Assembly: GCF_000812865.1 (NCBI RefSeq)
Contig: NZ_JSYL01000009.1
Span: 1 to 64,000, forward strand
DNA length: 64,000 nt
Direction of reading: 5' to 3'
Origin: Kaistella jeonii
GTDB taxonomy: Bacteria; Bacteroidota; Bacteroidia; Flavobacteriales; Weeksellaceae
The notes beneath the pieces were generated by a model that was not told where the DNA came from, ran no database searches, and saw only the letters and a program-made list of their open reading frames with translations. Below, one piece after another: positions 59,901-64,000 of the stretch; positions within the stretch are counted from its first letter, which is position 1; each line of letters begins with the position of its first letter. A program made the position numbers and the translations under genes.

Positions 59901-60227
59901 ATGAAAAAGACTCAAATTACGATAGACATTGAACTGGATGAAAACAATGTTCCCGAAAAAATGACCTGGAATGCCGAAGATGGCGGCGTGGAAAAGGAGG
60001 AAACCAAAGCGACCATGATTTCCGTTTGGGACGATAAAAAAAAGGAAGCGTTGCGAATTGATCTTTGGACGAAAGATATGCCGGTTGATCAAATGAAAAT
60101 GTTCCTTCACCAGATCCTGATTTCTATGGGAAACACCTATGAAAGAGCGACTGGAGAAGAGGATGTTGCATTCTGGCTGGAACAGATGGCAGAGGAATTT
60201 GCACAGAAAGCTGCGATTAAAATGTAA
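59901..60227 (+). CDS. gldC: Gliding motility protein GldC
   Basis: 108 residues, MKKTQITIDIELDENNVPEKMTWNAED, ending VAFWLEQMAEEFAQKAAIKM, the known GldC pattern. GldC assists gliding in F. johnsoniae and is probably cytosolic. ATG at 59901 follows immediately behind repeat copy D; the longer frame from 59859 would read through the repeat and is rejected. Confidence 0.93.
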   Translation: MKKTQITIDIELDENNVPEKMTWNAEDGGVEKEETKATMISVWDDKKKEALRIDLWTKDMPVDQMKMFLHQILISMGNTYERATGEEDVAFWLEQMAEEFAQKAAIKM

Positions 60228-60253
60228 TTCGGATTTAAAATTTTATTAAAAGA

Positions 60254-60290
60254 AAAACGTCGTTCCCAAATCGGAAACGACGTTTTATTT
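60254..60290. terminator. Terminator behind gldC
   Basis: AAAACGTCGTT (60254-60264) pairs with AACGACGTTTT (60276-60286), loop region CCCAAATCGGA, T-rich tail; it can also stop the converging gene. Confidence 0.88.
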
Positions 60291-60304
60291 AACAAAAACT
60301 AAAC

Positions 60305-61765
60305 TTATTTTTTGATGAATTTGATGCTTTTACTTCCTTTTTCAGTTTTCACATTGATGATATAAATTCCCTTTACTAAAGAGGAAACATTTACTTCTTT
60401 CTGTGTTCCTGAAACATTTCCACTGCGAGAAAGTTTACCGGAGAAATCTACGATTTCGTAAGAAACTTTAACTTCCGTCGTAATGATTCTTAAAGTAGAA
60501 TCAGCTTGAGTTGGAGTAATCTGAACATCAACAGCATTTGATTTCACGTTGTTCACCGCCAAAAGTGGTTGTGTATTTAAGTACGGATAACCATCGTTAA
60601 TTGCAGGATCAATAGACCAAATTCCTGTTGCGTTTCCTGCGTTCATTGTTGTTTTGAAAGCATCTGTTTTCATATCAGCAGTTGCATGCGATGTAATATC
60701 TAAAGTTGCAGGAGCTCCCATAAATTCACCAACTGCATCGTATGGAGCATTGGTATAATCGTAGTGAGCATTTTGAATAGTAAGATTGCCAACAGTTCCA
60801 ACAAAGCCACCAGTTGTTGCCAATAAATTAACAGTTCCTGTGGAATATACATTTTTGAAATTCCCGGTACTTTGTGCAGATCCGTAAAAACCGCCAACTT
60901 GCTCAGATAAAGCAGTAACATTGGAACGGCTATAAGAATCTTCAATTCTATTTACTGTTGGTGGACCAAAAGCAAAAGTCACGAAGCCAGAAAATCCACC
61001 GATGATATATTGTCCCTGAACAGTTCCTTCGCAGAATGATTTCGAAATTAATGAATTGCTCCATGAAGTTCCGGCGAAACCACCAATTTGATTCACTCCT
61101 ACAACACTTCCTTTAGCAGAACAGTTGGTCACTTCTGAACCGGTAAGAACGCCGCCTGTGAACCCACCAACATTATAAGAAGTGAAAACCAGATCCAAAT
61201 TTTTCACGTGACAGTTATCTGCTTTACTGTTGACTGCCATATTTCCAATAAATCCACCAGAAGTATCACTTCCGTAAATCTGAGAACCATCCAGCGTTAA
61301 ATTTTTAACCGTTGCTGTAATAAACTGACCGAATAATCCCAACCAGTCTCCACCAGTTCTGTTGATCTGAAGATTGCTTATTGTTTTGAAGTTTCCATCA
61401 ACATTACCTGAAAAAGGGTTGTTGTTATTATATCCGATTGGATCCCAAAGATGTGCAGACAAATCCATGTTTTGCATCACCTTGAAATTTTTCCCAATCA
61501 TTTTATTTCCTGCTTTCACCAATTTCGCAAGTCCTGCTAATTGTTCAGCCGATGAAATTTCGAAATTTACATCCGTTGCATTATACCAACTTGTGTCAGC
61601 AAAATCGCTCCAGTTTGTTGTAGGAAAAGTTGCAAGAAATGCTGGTTTTGCAATTTGTTTTACCAATGCATTTGTAGGAAGTTGATTAGGTAATTTTTCT
61701 ACCTGAGCATTAAAAAAACCTGTAGTGGTAGCAAAAATTGCCAATAAAATAATTTTTCTTTTCAT
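60305..61765 (-). CDS. T9SS-secreted GLUG-repeat protein
   Basis: 486 residues. Signal peptide (MKRKIILLAIFATTTGFFNAQ), then a series of GLUG-type repeats (about 120-370: GGFIGNMAV, GGFTGGVL, GGFAGTSW, GGFSGFVT, GGFYGSAQ, GGFVGTVG, each preceded by a short strand pair), and a C-terminal T9SS sorting domain (about 415-486) ending KSIKFIKK. GLUG proteins are surface adhesin-like in Bacteroidetes and other bacteria. Ligand unknown. Confidence 0.85.
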   Translation of the reverse strand: MKRKIILLAIFATTTGFFNAQVEKLPNQLPTNALVKQIAKPAFLATFPTTNWSDFADTSWYNATDVNFEISSAEQLAGLAKLVKAGNKMIGKNFKVMQNMDLSAHLWDPIGYNNNNPFSGNVDGNFKTISNLQINRTGGDWLGLFGQFITATVKNLTLDGSQIYGSDTSGGFIGNMAVNSKADNCHVKNLDLVFTSYNVGGFTGGVLTGSEVTNCSAKGSVVGVNQIGGFAGTSWSNSLISKSFCEGTVQGQYIIGGFSGFVTFAFGPPTVNRIEDSYSRSNVTALSEQVGGFYGSAQSTGNFKNVYSTGTVNLLATTGGFVGTVGNLTIQNAHYDYTNAPYDAVGEFMGAPATLDITSHATADMKTDAFKTTMNAGNATGIWSIDPAINDGYPYLNTQPLLAVNNVKSNAVDVQITPTQADSTLRIITTEVKVSYEIVDFSGKLSRSGNVSGTQKEVNVSSLVKGIYIINVKTEKGSKSIKFIKK

Positions 61766-61918
61766 AAAACTTTTAATTTAATTAGGTGGTGAAAGTACGA
61801 TATACTAGTATGTTACCCATAAAGAAAAGACTTAAGTATTTGTGAAATTCACGAATTTTGCAAGCATTAAAAAGAAGAATTACGCTCCATAAAGGGTTTT
61901 CAGATTTTCAGAAAGAAT

Positions 61919-61934
61919 TACCTTTGTATCTTTG
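61919..61934 (+). promoter_or_regulatory. Tandem -7 boxes of the cystathionine gamma-synthase family gene
   Basis: TACCTTTG (61919-61926) and TATCTTTG (61927-61934) stand back to back, both fitting TAnnTTTG. Two start sites 8 nt apart are possible; leader of 25-35 nt. No SAM riboswitch structure is seen. Confidence 0.55.
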
Positions 61935-61963
61935 TATTTAATAAATAATCTAACTTCTGTAAA

Positions 61964-63103
61964 ATGAATTTTAATACCAAAGTAATCCACGGTGGGCAAC
62001 ACCACGAATCAGCAACAGGATCTGTAAATGTTCCAGTATTTTTAACCTCAACTTTTGCACAGAAATCTCCTGGAATTCATTCCGGTTATGAATATTCAAG
62101 AGCAGCAAATCCGACAAGACAAGCTTTAGAAGATAGTTTGGCTTCGATCGAAAACGGAGCAAGAGGATTGGCTTTCGGTTCTGGTTTGGCAGCAATCGAT
62201 TGTGTTTTAAAATTACTAAATCCAGGCGATGAAGTTGTTGCTGTTGATGATTTATACGGCGGAACTTATAGAATGTTCACCAGATTATTTGAAAAATATC
62301 AGTTGAAATTTACGTTTGTGAGTTTTGATGATGTTTCAAAAATTTCAGACGTGATCACCGATAAAACAAAATTAATCTGGTTAGAAACTCCAACAAATCC
62401 TTTGATGAAATTGGTTGATATTAAAGCCGTGACCGATTTGGTAAAAGGAAAAGACATTTTAGTTGCGGTAGATAATACTTTCGCTTCTCCTTATATTCAG
62501 CGTCCAATTGATTTGGGAGCAGATATTGTGATGCATTCAGCGACGAAATATTTAGGCGGACATTCCGATGTTATTGCTGGAGCTTTAATTGCAAAAACTG
62601 CAGAATTAGGAGAAAAATTACACTTCATCCAATTCGCAAGCGGCGGAATTTTAGGACCTCACGATTCTTATTTGGTTTTAAGAGGAATTAAAACTTTGGC
62701 TTTAAGAATGCAGCGACATTCTCAAAATGGTTTAGAAGTAGCGAAATATTTAGAAAGCCATCCTGCAATTGATAAAGTTTTTTATCCGGGATTAAAATCT
62801 CATCCACAATACGAACTGGCTCAAAAACAAATGAGAGAACCGGGCGGAATGGTTTCCTTCACCTTCAAATCCGGTAAAAAAGAAGACGCCATCAAATTTT
62901 TAGAAAAATTGAAAGTGTTTACTTTAGCTGAATCTTTGGGCGGTGTAGAATCTTTGGCAAATCATCCAGCTTTAATGACCCACGCTTCTATTCCTGCAGA
63001 AAAACGTGCAGAATTAGGAATTACCGATGATTTAGTAAGACTAAGTGTTGGGATTGAAGACCAGGAAGATTTGATCGCAGATCTGGAAAAAGCTTTCGGT
63101 TAA
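61964..63103 (+). CDS. metB: Cystathionine gamma-synthase family PLP enzyme
   Basis: 379 residues of the Cys/Met family. Conserved YEYSRAANPTRQALE, GLAFGSGLAAIDCVL, PLP lysine in HSATKYLGGHSDVIAGAL, and the C-terminal RLSVGIEDQEDLIADLEKAF. The GGHSDVIAG loop is that of cystathionine gamma-synthase / gamma-lyase. Which of the two reactions it runs cannot be decided from sequence alone, so the symbol is tentative. Confidence 0.78.
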   Translation: MNFNTKVIHGGQHHESATGSVNVPVFLTSTFAQKSPGIHSGYEYSRAANPTRQALEDSLASIENGARGLAFGSGLAAIDCVLKLLNPGDEVVAVDDLYGGTYRMFTRLFEKYQLKFTFVSFDDVSKISDVITDKTKLIWLETPTNPLMKLVDIKAVTDLVKGKDILVAVDNTFASPYIQRPIDLGADIVMHSATKYLGGHSDVIAGALIAKTAELGEKLHFIQFASGGILGPHDSYLVLRGIKTLALRMQRHSQNGLEVAKYLESHPAIDKVFYPGLKSHPQYELAQKQMREPGGMVSFTFKSGKKEDAIKFLEKLKVFTLAESLGGVESLANHPALMTHASIPAEKRAELGITDDLVRLSVGIEDQEDLIADLEKAFG

Positions 63104-63125
63104 TCGAAAAATAATTTAAAATAAT

Positions 63126-63159
63126 AACCTTCAAGTTTCGAAAAGCTTGAAGGTTTTTT
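63126..63159 (+). terminator. Terminator behind the cystathionine gamma-synthase family gene
   Basis: AACCTTCAAG (63126-63135) pairs with CTTGAAGGTT (63146-63155), followed by T run. The dinB -7 box begins 2 nt later. Confidence 0.9.
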
Positions 63160-63160
63160 A

Positions 63161-63168
63161 TACTTTTG
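63161..63168 (+). promoter_or_regulatory. -7 box immediately before dinB
   Basis: TACTTTTG fits TAnnTTTG and ends 3 nt before the ATG at 63172, predicting a leaderless mRNA. Confidence 0.55.
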
Positions 63169-63171
63169 AAT

Positions 63172-63672
63172 ATGACAGAATTTCAAAAATATATTCAAAG
63201 ATATCTCGATCTCATTCCGAGTGAGAATTGGTTGGAAGAATTGAAAAATTCCGCAGATCAAACTTTGGAAATTTACATGAAACTTTCAGAGGAAGAATCT
63301 AATTTCGCTTATGCAGAAGGAAAATGGACGTTGAAAGAATTGCTTCAACATTTAATCGATGCAGAACGAATTTTCATTTATCGTGCCTTAAGATTTTCGA
63401 GAAATGATCAAACCGAACTTTCTGGTTGGGATGAAGAATTATACGCGAAAGAATATTTTCTGGATCAAGTTTCTTTGAAAAATTTAATGGAAGAATTTGA
63501 CTTTTTGAGAAAATCTAATATTTTATTTTTCAGAAATTTAAATCAAGAAATCCTTTCCAGAAAAGGAATTGCGAATAAGAATGAGATTTCTGTAGAAACA
63601 ATCGGGAAATTAATTGTTGGTCATAATATTCATCATTTGAATATTATCCGCGAAAGATATTTAGCTAAATGA
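63172..63672 (+). CDS. DinB family protein
   Basis: 166 residues, four-helix DinB fold with metal-binding-type histidines (LKELLQHLIDAERIF and VGHNIHHLNIIRERYL). DinB-like proteins are thiol transferases or putative metal-dependent hydrolases; this one has no assigned substrate. In Bacteroidota some relate to bacillithiol transferases (BstA), which would fit the ypdA gene in this window, but that is inference. ATG at 63172 is chosen over the upstream in-frame TTG at 63166 because that TTG overlaps the -7 box. Confidence 0.85.
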   Translation: MTEFQKYIQRYLDLIPSENWLEELKNSADQTLEIYMKLSEEESNFAYAEGKWTLKELLQHLIDAERIFIYRALRFSRNDQTELSGWDEELYAKEYFLDQVSLKNLMEEFDFLRKSNILFFRNLNQEILSRKGIANKNEISVETIGKLIVGHNIHHLNIIRERYLAK

Positions 63673-63938
63673 TTTTAAAGAAATTTTTAATAGCATTAAG
63701 TTTAATTATTGTAATAACGATTCTTTTACCTTTTCATATTTTTCTATTTGGTTACGCCAATCAACCTGAAAAACATTTAGGGATGATTAATGTACAAATT
63801 TTGATATCATACTTTTTGCATTTTACATTTTACTTCTTAATTAATCGTTATTTCAAATTCAAACTTGGAATTTATGATTTTATAATTTGCATTCTTTTGT
63901 ATTTAACTTCATATTCCTATTTGTATTACAAGTTGTAA
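63669..63938 (+). CDS. Small membrane protein of unknown function
   Basis: 89 residues, three predicted helices (FLIALSLIIVITILLPFHIFLFGY; ILISYFLHFTFYFLI; IYDFIICILLYLTSYSYLYY). ATG overlaps the dinB stop (ATGA), so it is translationally coupled to dinB. No family recognised. Confidence 0.7.
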   Translation: MILKKFLIALSLIIVITILLPFHIFLFGYANQPEKHLGMINVQILISYFLHFTFYFLINRYFKFKLGIYDFIICILLYLTSYSYLYYKL

Positions 63939-63980
63939 TTAAAAAAGAATTTTACTTATTAAACTGAAATATTTAAAAAA

Positions 63981-64000
63981 ATGAACTGTCCGTGCTGCTC
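63981..64000 (+). CDS. Start of a gene cut by the window edge, possibly YchJ-like
   Basis: ATG followed by codons for NCPCC, a cysteine cluster seen at the start of YchJ/SEC-C-type zinc proteins. Only six codons are visible, so this is a suggestion. Confidence 0.35.

Noticed and set aside
61861-61963. SAM riboswitch before the cystathionine gamma-synthase family gene
   Set aside because: The region between the divergent genes is too short and shows no paired P1-P4 helices; only tandem -7 boxes are evident.
1-64000. CRISPR array, prophage, IS element, tRNA or rRNA genes
   Set aside because: No regular spacer repeats, phage or transposase genes, or cloverleaf sequences were seen on reading both strands.

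Overview
The window is AT-rich chromosomal DNA from a member of the Bacteroidota, class Flavobacteriia, most likely the Weeksellaceae (Chryseobacterium / Kaistella / Epilithonimonas group). The evidence is the following: three secreted proteins end in type IX secretion (T9SS) sorting domains; the gliding/T9SS genes gldB and gldC sit beside nadE; there is a Bacteroidetes-type TssD/Hcp; a YpdA-type bacillithiol disulfide reductase is present; and many genes are preceded by the Bacteroidetes -7 element TAnnTTTG with no Shine-Dalgarno sequence. I see no rRNA, tRNA, CRISPR array, transposase, integrase or prophage. Closest-genus assignment is inference.

Layout. 1-2.9 kb: T6SS tube gene tssD, a three-armed inverted-repeat structure, a T9SS-exported PET-hydrolase-like esterase and a J-domain/KTSC protein, the last two ending in nearly identical terminators. 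2.9-10.1 kb: fatty acid hydroxylase, MscS channel, serine hydrolase, tyrS, acyl-CoA desaturase, threonine synthase. 10.1-13.6 kb (minus): folB-folK fusion, FolM-like reductase, ferredoxin-reductase-like flavoprotein, cupredoxin lipoprotein, DUF4142 protein. 13.8-21.9 kb: a compact block with a GAF-domain protein starting at TTG, an HD phosphohydrolase fused to a Pycsar-effector (PycTM/DUF5706) membrane domain, a very large metallophosphatase / kinase-like / outer-membrane-barrel protein and a beta-propeller lipoprotein; neighbours are separated by only -4, 23 and 1 bp.

22-34 kb: two esterases, a divergent Lrp regulator / methionine gamma-lyase pair, purE, a BaiN-like flavoprotein, a CYTH protein, an EamA transporter, YpdA, the DUF1543-purK operon, and TSUP-DUF1634. 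34-38.6 kb (minus): plsC-menI-menF with hexamer repeats between plsC and menI, a possible 20-residue amphipathic peptide gene with its own terminator, and a PadR-PspC operon. 38.9-51.9 kb (mostly minus): GEVED T9SS protein, cbpA-cbpM, M1 aminopeptidase, thyA, GreA-like factor, alpha-amylase lipoprotein, pRiA4b ORF-3-like protein, PhoB/PhoR-like two-component system. 52-56.3 kb: TonB receptor and beta-helix lipoprotein behind three 11-bp-spaced repeats resembling a Pho box. 56.4-60.2 kb: barstar, barnase, nadE and GNAT on minus, gldB-gldC on plus. 60.3-64 kb: GLUG-repeat T9SS protein, a cystathionine gamma-synthase family enzyme, DinB, a small membrane protein, and a gene start cut by the window edge.

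Cross-cutting observations. Four copies of a 78-101 bp structured intergenic repeat lie just behind stop codons, and the base changes in their stems are compensatory. At least four genes have a TAnnTTTG box ending only 3-4 nt before ATG, which predicts leaderless mRNAs. The best candidates for something new are the 20-residue peptide gene, the phosphatase-kinase-like-barrel fusion, the stand-alone HD-PycTM protein, the three-way-junction element behind tssD and the covarying repeat family.
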